This document shows, in pieces, positions 9,327 through 17,900 of a DNA stretch of 64,000 bases. The DNA comes from Niveispirillum fermenti. Lineage in GTDB: Bacteria > Pseudomonadota > Alphaproteobacteria > Azospirillales > Azospirillaceae. The notes under the pieces were generated by a model. That model did not search any database. It was not told where the DNA came from and saw nothing but the letters and a program-made list of their open reading frames with translations. Made by a program: the position numbers and the translations under genes. Within the stretch, counting starts at the first letter, position 1. Each line of letters begins with the position of its first letter. The stretch covers positions 1 to 64,000 of the forward strand of contig NZ_JBLTXA010000016.1 of the NCBI RefSeq assembly GCF_048066175.1, in the 5' to 3' direction.

Positions 9327-10583
9327 TTACTTCGTCTGCGGCAGCGGGTTGACGGCGTCGGCCGGCTTGTCGGTGACGATGACCTTGTCACCCGTCTTCA
9401 GATAGCCGGCACCCGTCAGCACGACCTGTTCCCCGCCCTGTACGCCGGACAGGATGGACACCCGGCCATCGGCACGCGGGCCGGTCTGCACTTCCCGCGC
9501 GGTCACCAGATGGTGGCCCTTGTCATCGACGGCCGGGTCCATGACGATCGCCCAGCTTTTGGCGTCGCGATAGACGATGGCTTCCTCCGGCACCAAGGGC
9601 GCGTTCTGCGTGCCGGTACGCACGCGCGCCGTCAGGAACATGCCGGGGCGCAGACCCGGATCGTGCGGCACCTCGATCTTGACCGTGCCGATCCGGGTCT
9701 TGGTCTCCACAATGGGGGAGATGATGCGCACCGCACCCGTGAAGGGCTTGCCGTTGCCATCCACGGCCGACAGTTCGGCCGTCTGCCCCACGGCCAACTG
9801 GCGCAGGTCGATCTCCGGCACCTCGGCCAGCAGTTCGACCCGGTCATCGCGGATGATGCGGAAAAGCTCGGTCCCGCCGGCCGACATGACGGCACCAAGG
9901 CGGGCATTGCGGCGGGACACGGTACCGTCGGCGGGGCTGCGCACTTCCGTCTGGGCCAGCCGGGCTGCGGCCTGGGCGCGGGCGGCCTCTGCCACGCCAA
10001 CGCGGGCCTTGGTCGTCAGCGCCGTGGAGCGCCGGGCATCCAGGTCGCGGGTGGAAATGGCGCCCGTGCGCGCCAGTTCCTCCGCCCGGCGGATATTGGC
10101 ATCGGCCTCGGTCGCCAGGGCCTGCGCCTCGCGCAGCGATGCCTCGCGCGACATCAGGTCGGCGCGCAGCACGGCGTCATCGAAACGGGCCAGCAACTGA
10201 CCGGCCTTGACCTGGTCCCCTTCCTCCACCAGCACCTGGGTGATGGCCAGACCCGAGGTCTGGGTCCCGATAGGCAGTTCGTCCCACGCCGCCAGCGATC
10301 CCGTGACCAGCAATTGCCGGGGGATGTCGCCGGGCTGGGCCGTCACCGTCGTCACGGTGAGGATGCTGGAGGTATCGACGGGGCTGTCCCCGGCCACGGG
10401 CTTGCCATCCGGCTTCAGCATCAGGTAGGTGCCGATGCCGGCCGCCACCAGGACGATGGTGCCCAGGATGATCCATTTCAGGCGCGACGGCGGACGTCCA
10501 GCCGTCCGCGACATATGCCGGGGTCCCGGCATCGGGGGGGCGCTGTCATTGCCAATCGGGGTGTGCAGGCGCTGAACCGTCAT
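9327..10583 (-). CDS. RND efflux periplasmic adaptor (HlyD/MFP family)
   Basis: The product links the RND pump to an outer-membrane channel. A membrane anchor (WIILGTIVLVAAGIG, about residues 37-56) is followed by the lipoyl half-motif GLAITQVLVEEGDQVKAGQ. Next come an alpha hairpin with ARTGAISTRDLDARR, the second lipoyl half with VRSPADGTVSRRNARLG, and beta-barrel and membrane-proximal domains. The start is uncertain: the frame opens as far up as 10733. Candidates are 10583 (418 residues) and 10514 (395 residues), and neither has a strong ribosome binding site. The permease gene follows 29 bp downstream. Confidence 0.88.
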   Translation of the reverse strand: MTVQRLHTPIGNDSAPPMPGPRHMSRTAGRPPSRLKWIILGTIVLVAAGIGTYLMLKPDGKPVAGDSPVDTSSILTVTTVTAQPGDIPRQLLVTGSLAAWDELPIGTQTSGLAITQVLVEEGDQVKAGQLLARFDDAVLRADLMSREASLREAQALATEADANIRRAEELARTGAISTRDLDARRSTALTTKARVGVAEAARAQAAARLAQTEVRSPADGTVSRRNARLGAVMSAGGTELFRIIRDDRVELLAEVPEIDLRQLAVGQTAELSAVDGNGKPFTGAVRIISPIVETKTRIGTVKIEVPHDPGLRPGMFLTARVRTGTQNAPLVPEEAIVYRDAKSWAIVMDPAVDDKGHHLVTAREVQTGPRADGRVSILSGVQGGEQVVLTGAGYLKTGDKVIVTDKPADAVNPLPQTK

Positions 10584-10749
10584 CTTGATCACCATCATCG
10601 GGGCCACGGCGTCGGGCGTGGCTTCCGGGCGAGGGCAACCGCTCATGGCCGCCCGCCCGCAAGCGGCATGGCCATGTTTCCCCCGTCCTCCTGAGCCGGA
10701 CATTACATGCGTCGGCTTATGGCGGGAAGTCACACATGGTTTCTCAGAT

Positions 10750-10790
10750 GTAACGAAATATTACGGGAAAGGGCCGGTTACCCGTGTAAC
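10750..10790. promoter_or_regulatory. Paired GTAAC inverted repeats upstream of the pump
   Basis: GTTAC at 10777-10781 and GTAAC at 10786-10790 form a perfect inverted repeat. A second, looser repeat (GTAA at 10750, TTAC at 10761) lies 13 bp away. The pair sits just upstream of the efflux operon and overlaps the stop of the AEC permease. This is a plausible operator for a TetR- or MarR-type repressor, but none is encoded next to it. Confidence 0.35.
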
Positions 10791-11746
10791 AACGGAACCA
10801 CTGTGGCTGCGCGGAAATATTCGATGATCAGACCCGTCACCAGCGCCGATAGCAAGGTGGTCAGCAGCGTGGCGCTGGCCACAGGTGACACAAGGGTTTG
10901 ATAGCGCTGGGCGAACAGGAACACGTTCATGCCGCTGGGCAGGGACGCGGTGGTGACGGCCACAGCCAGGGTCAGCGGCGGCAGATCGAAAATGTAACGG
11001 CCCGAAACAAAGACCAGGGCCGGCAGCACCAGAAGCTTGGCCACCACCATCATGCTCGTCCGGCCCAGCAGGCCCCGGGCTTCCAGCCCCACCAGGCTGG
11101 CGCCCAGCGCGAAGAGGGAACAGGGCACCGCCGCGTCCCCCAGCATGCGGATGATATTGTCCAACGGAACCGGAATAGTGCCCCCGACCGACCCGAAGGC
11201 CAGCCCGGCCAGGATGGAGACGATGACCGGGTTCCTCGCCAGCGCACCCGCCGTCTGCATCGTGATGCGCAGGAAGCCGGCCCCGCCCTGGGCCGCGCGC
11301 GACGCCTCGGCCAGCACGGTGGCGCCCCCCAGCAGATAGGCCGAGTGACAGGTCACCAGCAGCAGCATCTGCTGCAGGCCGGCCTGGCCATAGGCGGCCA
11401 GGATTAGCGGCACCCCGACCAGCACCGTGTTGGAGAAGCTGGCCCCCAGCATCAGTGTGGCAGCCCCGGCCAGGCTTTCGCGATGGACCTGCCGGGCATA
11501 AAGGAAACTGCCCAGCATCAGGACCGTCAGCGCCAGATAATAGGCCGCCATCAGGTTCAACTCATCCCCGTGCGGCAACCCGCGGGCGGCCATCGACCGG
11601 AACAGCAGGCAGGGCAGCGCCAGATAGAAGATGAAATTCGACAGCGACCGCGCAAAATCGGCCTGAAACAGCGGGGGGCGCCCCGTGATGAAACCGATCG
11701 CCACCAGGCCGAAGACGGGCAGGATGACGTTGACGATGGTTTCCAT
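10778..11746 (-). CDS. AEC-family (auxin efflux carrier-like) permease
   Basis: A 322-residue inner-membrane protein with about ten hydrophobic helices in two five-helix halves. The first half starts METIVNVILPVFGLVAIGF and the second begins around NPVIVSILAGLAFG. Family features are FIFYLALPCLLF, the small-residue stretch GASFSNTVLVGVPL, and LPSGMNVFLFAQRY near the end. Bacterial members export or import organic acids such as malate or malonate. The start at 11746 has AGGAG five bases upstream, only 8 bp after the MFS stop, so it is the third gene of the purT-MFS-AEC transcript. The longer open frame upstream is a different frame of the MFS gene. Confidence 0.88.
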   Translation of the reverse strand: METIVNVILPVFGLVAIGFITGRPPLFQADFARSLSNFIFYLALPCLLFRSMAARGLPHGDELNLMAAYYLALTVLMLGSFLYARQVHRESLAGAATLMLGASFSNTVLVGVPLILAAYGQAGLQQMLLLVTCHSAYLLGGATVLAEASRAAQGGAGFLRITMQTAGALARNPVIVSILAGLAFGSVGGTIPVPLDNIIRMLGDAAVPCSLFALGASLVGLEARGLLGRTSMMVVAKLLVLPALVFVSGRYIFDLPPLTLAVAVTTASLPSGMNVFLFAQRYQTLVSPVASATLLTTLLSALVTGLIIEYFRAATVVPLLHG

Positions 11747-11754
11747 GCCGTCTC

Positions 11755-12966
11755 CTATCCGGCCCGTGAGAGGATACGGATCAGCAGCAGCGACAGGCAC
11801 AGCAGGCCGCCCACCACCAGCGCCAGACCCGTCCAGCCCATGGCCGCCCAGATGACACCCCCGCCCGCCCCCACCAGGCTGGACCCCATATAATAGGAGA
11901 AGAGATAGAGCGAGGATGCCTGCGCCTTGCCCGTGACCGGCGCCAGCGCCCCGACCCAGCCGCTGGCGATGGAATGGGCACCGAAGAAACCGAAGGTCAA
12001 CAGCCCGATGCCGGCCACCACCAGCGGCAGCAGACTGGTCGCCGTCAGCGCCACGCCGGCCGCCATGATCAGCACGCCGGCCGCCATGACAGGACCACGC
12101 CCATGGCGGGCAACCAGCCGGCCGACCCAGGCCGATGACCCCATGCCCAGCAGATAGGCCGCGAAGATCAGCCCGATCAGCGATTGCGGCAGGTCGAAGG
12201 GCGGCGCCAGCAGGCGGAATCCGATATAATTGTAGATGGTGACGAAGGCGCCCATCAGCAGGAAACCCTGCAGGAACAGCAGCCGCAACCGCCCCTGCCC
12301 CAGCGGCACCAGCAGGGCGGACAACATGGCGCGGGGCCGCGCCGGGCGCCGCGTGAAACCGGCGGATGGCGGCAGATAGCGCCAGACGGCCAGGGCCGCC
12401 AGCAACCCCGCGGCACCGATGCCGGCCGTCGCCACCTGCCAGGGCAGGAAATCGACAACGACACCCATCACCAGCCGCCCGGCCATGCCCCCCAGCGCCG
12501 ACCCCGCGATATAGAGCCCCATGGCGGGGTCCAGGGCGCCGGGGTCCATCTCCTCCCCCAGATAGGCCATGGCCACGGCCGGCAGCCCGGCCAGGGTGAT
12601 GCCCAGCAGAGCCCGCGCCGCCAGCAATCCATGCCAGGATGGCACGATGGCCGTGGCCAGCGTCAACAGGGCCGACAGGGTCAGCGACGCCACCATGACG
12701 GGACGCCGCCCATACACATCGGCCAGCGCACCGGCCAGCAGCATGGCCACGGAAAGGAAGCCCGTGGCCAGCGACAGCGCCAGCGCCGCCTCCGCCGGGG
12801 CGACGCGAAACGTATCGGCCAGCAGCGGCAACAGCGGCTGAACATGGTAGAGCAGGGAGAAGGTGGCAAAGCCCGCCGCGAACAGCGCCAGACTGACCCG
12901 ACGAAAGGCCGGGCTGCCGGCCCGGATGCCGGTGATGGCGCCATCCAGCGGGGGCATGCGGGTCAT
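11755..12966 (-). CDS. MFS transporter, YnfM-like
   Basis: A 403-residue major facilitator with twelve predicted helices. The signature loop between helices 2 and 3 is visible as GALADVYGRRPVM, and its second-half counterpart as WVGRLVARHGRGPVM. The segments TIYNYIGFRLL and SSLYLFSYYMGSS resemble the E. coli YnfM group, whose substrate is poorly defined. The start overlaps the purT stop by four bases (ATGA), so translation is probably coupled, and the AEC permease follows after 8 bp. The first 25 residues are cytoplasmic and rich in proline and glycine. Confidence 0.88.
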   Translation of the reverse strand: MTRMPPLDGAITGIRAGSPAFRRVSLALFAAGFATFSLLYHVQPLLPLLADTFRVAPAEAALALSLATGFLSVAMLLAGALADVYGRRPVMVASLTLSALLTLATAIVPSWHGLLAARALLGITLAGLPAVAMAYLGEEMDPGALDPAMGLYIAGSALGGMAGRLVMGVVVDFLPWQVATAGIGAAGLLAALAVWRYLPPSAGFTRRPARPRAMLSALLVPLGQGRLRLLFLQGFLLMGAFVTIYNYIGFRLLAPPFDLPQSLIGLIFAAYLLGMGSSAWVGRLVARHGRGPVMAAGVLIMAAGVALTATSLLPLVVAGIGLLTFGFFGAHSIASGWVGALAPVTGKAQASSLYLFSYYMGSSLVGAGGGVIWAAMGWTGLALVVGGLLCLSLLLIRILSRAG

Positions 12967-14138
12967 CCGCGATAGTCGATGCGGATGCGCGACGCGGCCT
13001 CGAAAGCCGTGGCACGGGCCTCATCGGTATCCGCGCCGCGGGCCAGTGCCACACCCATGCGGCGATAGGGCCGCGTCGTCGGCTTGCAGAACAGGCGCAC
13101 ATCCACCGCCTGGTCCGGCCGCCCCGTGAACAGGGCATTGGCCAGACCCGTGAAGGAAAATTCCTGCGACAGGCGATCGGCCAGGATCACAGCGCTGGCC
13201 GAGGGGCCGTAAAGTTCCACCGCCGGGATGGGCAGACCCAGAATCGCGCGGGCATGCAGGTCGAATTCCGACAGGTTCTGGGAGACCAGCGTCACCATCC
13301 CCGTATCGTGCGGGCGCGGCGACAGTTCGGAGAAGATCACCTCCGTCGCCGTGACGAAAAACTCCACGCCGAAAATGCCATAGCCGCCCAGGTCGTCCAC
13401 GACCTTGCGCGCCATCTGCTGCGCCTCGGCCAGCAGTTCCGGGCGCATGGCCATGGGCTGCCAGCTTTCCTGGTAATCACCCCGTTCCTGACGGTGACCG
13501 ATGGGCGGGCAATAGATCACCCCATCGCGCGTGCGCACGGTCAGCAACGTGATCTCATACTCGAAGGGGATGAACTCCTCCACGATCACCTTGGCCCGGT
13601 CGCCGCGCATGTTGGCCACGGCATAGTTCCAGGCCTCTTCCAGCCCCGCTTCCTCCCGGACCGTGCTCTGTCCCTTGCCCGATGACGACATGACGGGCTT
13701 GATCACGCAGGGCAGGCCCGTGTGGGCGATGGCGGCCGTCACCTCCTCCAGGCTTTCGGCATAGCGGTACTTGCTGGTGCGCAGGCCCAGATCCACGGCC
13801 GCCAGTTCGCGGATACGATCGCGGTTCATGGTCATCTGCGTGGCACGGGCGGAGGGCACAACGGTAAAGCCGTCGGCCTCCAGCTCGGCCAGCATCTCCG
13901 TGCGGATGGCCTCCACCTCCGGCACGATGAAGTCGGGCCGGTGCTTCTCCACCGTGGCGCGCAGCCTGTCCCCGTCCAGCATGGGGAACACCTCGCGCCC
14001 GTCTGCCACCTGCATGGCCGGGGCATTGTCATAGGCGTCGCAGGCAATGACCTGCGCGCCCAGGCGCTTGGCGGAAATGACGAATTCGCGACCCAGCTCG
14101 CCGGAGCCGAGAAGCAGGATTTTCGCGGTGAATGGCAT
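12963..14138 (-). CDS. purT: Formate-dependent GAR transformylase 2
   Basis: A 391-residue ATP-grasp enzyme that makes formylglycinamide ribonucleotide from GAR, formate and ATP in purine synthesis. The N-terminal nucleotide-fold motif is ILLLGSGELGREF. The ATP-binding loop is KPVMSSSGKGQS near residue 155, and the substrate region includes YCPPIGHRQERGDYQESWQP. The ATP-grasp metal site is around GVEFFVTATEVIFSELSPRP. The length matches E. coli PurT. The gene heads a probable operon with the MFS and AEC permeases (four-base overlap, then 8 bp). The divergent gene starts 194 bp away. Confidence 0.95.
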   Translation of the reverse strand: MPFTAKILLLGSGELGREFVISAKRLGAQVIACDAYDNAPAMQVADGREVFPMLDGDRLRATVEKHRPDFIVPEVEAIRTEMLAELEADGFTVVPSARATQMTMNRDRIRELAAVDLGLRTSKYRYAESLEEVTAAIAHTGLPCVIKPVMSSSGKGQSTVREEAGLEEAWNYAVANMRGDRAKVIVEEFIPFEYEITLLTVRTRDGVIYCPPIGHRQERGDYQESWQPMAMRPELLAEAQQMARKVVDDLGGYGIFGVEFFVTATEVIFSELSPRPHDTGMVTLVSQNLSEFDLHARAILGLPIPAVELYGPSASAVILADRLSQEFSFTGLANALFTGRPDQAVDVRLFCKPTTRPYRRMGVALARGADTDEARATAFEAASRIRIDYRG

Positions 14139-14331
14139 GGGCCCACCTTCTGGTCTTGCCGGGCGGCCTCCGTCCCCGAGGCCCCCTCTTTGGACCAGAC
14201 CCTAGGGGCAGATGCCGGCCAGCACAACGGCGCCCCGCGCGCGGGTGTCATGCCCGGCGGCGGGTTCGCCATGCCACCCGGCCAGGCGGGCATTGACGAC
14301 CCCGCCGCCGCACCGTAAGCCTTGTGCCATC

Positions 14332-14961
14332 ATGACAGAGCCCGGCGCCCCCCAGATCGAAACCCTGTTCGCGACCCGCCTTTACCGTGCCGACCTGGAC
14401 GGGATGGAGGGGCTGAACGATGAGTTGGCCGCCTGCTGCCGGTCCGCGGCGGAAGATGACGCGGCGGGCCGCAAATGGTCGGCCAAGAACGGTTATACGG
14501 GCTACACATCCTATTCCTCGCTGGACGATCTGCCCTGGCGGTTCCCGGCCTTCAAGCAATTGAAGGCGCACCTGGACCGCCATGCCAAGGCGTTCGCGAA
14601 GCTTCAGGAATGGAACCTGGGATCGAAGAAGCTGGAACTGGACAATCTTTGGATCAACGTGCTGGACCCCGGCGGTTTCCACGGGTCCCACATCCATCCC
14701 AACAGCGTGATCAGCGGCACCTATTACGTGGACATCCCGGATGGCGCCTCCGCGATCCGGTTCGAGGATCCGCGCCTGGCGCTGATGATGGCCGCCCCGC
14801 CGCGCAAGCCCAAGGCAGCGCGGGAAATGCAGCCATCCGTTCCCGTCGCCCCCCGCACCGGCACGCTGCTGATGTGGGAAAGCTGGCTGCGGCACGAGGT
14901 GACGCTTAACCAGGCCGATGCGGAGCGAATCTCCGTCAGTTTCAACTACGCCTGGCGCTAA
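14332..14961 (+). CDS. Putative 2OG-Fe(II) oxygenase (TIGR02466-like)
   Basis: A 209-residue protein resembling the TIGR02466 family of predicted Fe(II)/2-oxoglutarate oxygenases. It opens with IETLFATRLYRADL. The centre has LWINVLDPGGFHGSHIHPN, carrying the likely metal-binding His residues, and FEDPR follows. The C-terminal jelly-roll strands contain LLMWESWLRHEVTLN and ERISVSFNYAW. The His in LRHEV and the Arg/Ser pair in RISVSF fit a distal ligand and a 2OG carboxylate anchor. Its 3' end overlaps the convergent giant TPR-glycosyltransferase gene by 20 bp. Members often act on proteins or small metabolites; the substrate here is unknown. Confidence 0.75.
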   Translation: MTEPGAPQIETLFATRLYRADLDGMEGLNDELAACCRSAAEDDAAGRKWSAKNGYTGYTSYSSLDDLPWRFPAFKQLKAHLDRHAKAFAKLQEWNLGSKKLELDNLWINVLDPGGFHGSHIHPNSVISGTYYVDIPDGASAIRFEDPRLALMMAAPPRKPKAAREMQPSVPVAPRTGTLLMWESWLRHEVTLNQADAERISVSFNYAWR

Positions 14962-17900
14962 GCAGCAGGCGCACGGCGTCAGCCACGGCGCCCCCCATCC
15001 CGCACCCCCGGCCCAGCAGGCGCATGCCGGGAAACCAGGGCCGCACGCCCGTGCCCAGACTGGTCCAGTCGGGCGGGGACAGGCGCCAGACGGGCACACC
15101 CAGCGCGCCCGCCAGTTCGCCGACCGCCGTCGGGGCCGTGATGACCAGGTCCAGGGCCGTGATCAGCGCCGCCTGTCCTTCCAGATCATCATCCATATCC
15201 AGGTCGGGCAGGCGCAACAATGGCACGTCACCGTCATCCCAGCCGGCAACCCCTTCCCCCCGCTGCAGGCTGACCAGCGTCACACCCGGCACAGCGGCCA
15301 GGGGCGCCAGATCGGACAGGCGGGCATAATCACCCTTCCGTTCCGCCGTCAGCAGGGCTGAGCGCCAGCAGACGCCGATCTTCAGCCCGGGCCCCGTGGC
15401 CGCCAGCCGGTCCCGCCAGATGGCCACCCGGTCCGTCCGGGCCTGAAGATAGGGGGTGGGGGACTGGGCGGACAGGTGCGGCCAGAGATGCCGGGCCACG
15501 TCCCCCGCCGCCACGGCCAGGTCGGCATCGGCCGGGCACGGCGTCGGCGCACGCACCGTGGCCGTGGGAAAGGCGCGGGTGAAAAGAGAGACCAGCCGGG
15601 CATCGGCTTCGATCACCAGATGGGCACAACGCGCCAGCAGGGCGGGGTAAAGGGACGCGAACATCAACTGGTCCCCCAGCCCCTGCTCCCCCCAGACCAG
15701 CAGGCGCCGGCCGGCAAGGTCGCCCCCATCCCAGACGGGCAGCGGCAGCGACCGGCCGCGGATCGTCTCCGTCCCCCGGAACCGGGCAGCATAGCCTGCC
15801 CAACCGGCGGCCAGGCGCCCCGCTGCCAGATCCATCAAGCCGCGATTATAGAGGGCCGAGGGCAGGTCCGGGGCCAGGACCAGTGCCTGATCATAGGCGC
15901 CACGCGCCGCCGCCTTGTCCGCTGCCGCCTCATGCACCCGCCCCAGATTGTTCCAGGCCTCCGCATTGCCGGGATCACGGTCCAGCACCCGCGCCAACTG
16001 CCGCCGCGCCGCCGGCAGATCGCCCAGCAGGCGCAGGGCATCCCCCAGGCCCGCGCGCAGCATCCCCTCGTCGCCCCCCAGGTCGAGTGCCTGATGATAG
16101 GCCGCGACGGCCTTGCCGGCGGCATCCATCTCCTTCCAGACCACGGCCAGATTGCCATGGGCGGCGGGGCCGGCGGGATCGAACGCGATGGCGCGCTGGT
16201 GGGCCTTCACCGCATCGGCATAGCGTCGCTGGGCGCGCAGGGCATTGCCCAGGTTGGTCCAGGTACCGGCATCGCGGGGCTGCAGGGCCAGTGCCTGACG
16301 ATAGGCGGCCTCCGCCTCCCGCGGCTGGTCCAGTTCCTGCCACAGGTTACCCAGATTGACCCAGGCCGCCACATAATCCGGGGCCGCGGCCAGGGCACGG
16401 CGCATCGGGTCCAGCCCCTCCGCCCCGCGACCGATCTGCTGAAGGGCCAGCCCCAGAAGGTGCAGCGCGACAGGCTGCTCCCCCTCCCGTCCGATCACGG
16501 CCTGGTAGAAGGGCATGGCACCGGCGGGATCACCCGATTTTTGCAACGCGATGCCCCGTTCCAGCCACCCGGCCGGGTCACCATCGGGAAGGGCCGGGTG
16601 GCTGGGTTTCAGGTCCTGCAACCGCCGCATGACAGCCTGCACCTGCGAGGCGGCGGGCAGATGCACGGGCACGTTCAGGACGATCATGGACCCGAAGCCC
16701 GGCCGGACATCCGTGCCCAGCCGCGTCCAGTCCACAGGACCCGAAAGGCGCCAGACAGGCACGCCCAGCGCGCCCGCCATCTCTCCCACCGCGGTGGCCA
16801 CCGTCACCACCAGATCAAGCCCGGCCGTCAGGGCCAGCGCCGTTTCCAGGTCGTCGCGCAGGTCCACCCCTTCCCAACGATGCAGGCGGACACCGTGGTC
16901 CGCCTCCACCGCAGCGATTTCCGCCAGCGCACCATCATATTGCAGGGAAACAACCTGGATGTCCGGGGCCGACAGCAGGGGCAGCCAGTCCGCCAGGGCG
17001 GTGTAACCGGCCACCCGGTCGGCCGTCTGCAACTGGCTGCGCCAGCACAGGCCGACGCGCAGGCCCGGCGGCAGTTCCGCCAGCCGTTGCCGCCACAATT
17101 CGGCAAGGTCCTCACGCGGCACCAGATAGGGCGCGGGGTCCCATTGGGCGGGCTCCTGCTCCAGCAGCAGCGGCAGGCTGCCGGCCGGCGTATGGCATTC
17201 GATCTCAACCGGCGTGCCGTCGGGCAGCACGGTCAGGAACGGAAAACTGCGGGCCAGGATGCCGACCAGGCGCGGATCGGCCCAGACCTTGACCTTTCCC
17301 CCCAAACCCTCCAGGCCGCGATAATGCCGGGCGAACATGATCTCGTCCCCCAGCCCCTGCTCGCGCCAGACCAGCAGGCGACGACCGGCCAGGGCAAGTC
17401 CTTCCCAGCGGGCCTTGTCCAGCGGGCCGCTCCACGCCACCTCCCCGCTGTCGAACCGGGCCTCCATCTCCTGCCAGCCGGTGTCGATGTCCCCCTGCCC
17501 CAGGGCCAAAAGCCCGTCATTGTAGAGCGCGCGCGGGAAATCGGGTCGGATGGCCAACGCATCGGACAGCGCGGCCCGCGCCGCTTCCACCAGGCCCTGC
17601 CCGGCCAGCAGCATGGACCGGTTGACCTCCGCCTCCGCATAATCGGGGGCGGCGGCCAGGGCGCGATCCTGGCAACGCAGCCCCTCATCCACATCGCCCA
17701 GCGCCGCCCGGCACAGGCCCAGATCGCTCCAGGCATCGGCCAGATCGGGCGCCGTGGCCAGCGCCTTCTCATGCCATTCCACCGCTTCGCCGTAGCGGCC
17801 CATGTGACGCAGGGCGATGCCCAGATTGGCCTGGGCGCGGGGATAGACGGGACGTTGGGTCAGGGCGCGGCGATGGGCCTTTTCCGCATCCTGCGGGCGG

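Noticed and set aside
8056..9405. 449-codon plus-strand open frame opposite the RND permease
   Set aside because: Asp/His/Gly-rich shadow of a conserved membrane protein gene; no ribosome site or motif.
11747..13138. Upstream extension of the AEC permease frame to about 786 codons
   Set aside because: The extension reads a wrong frame of the MFS gene; the real start at 11746 has a ribosome site.
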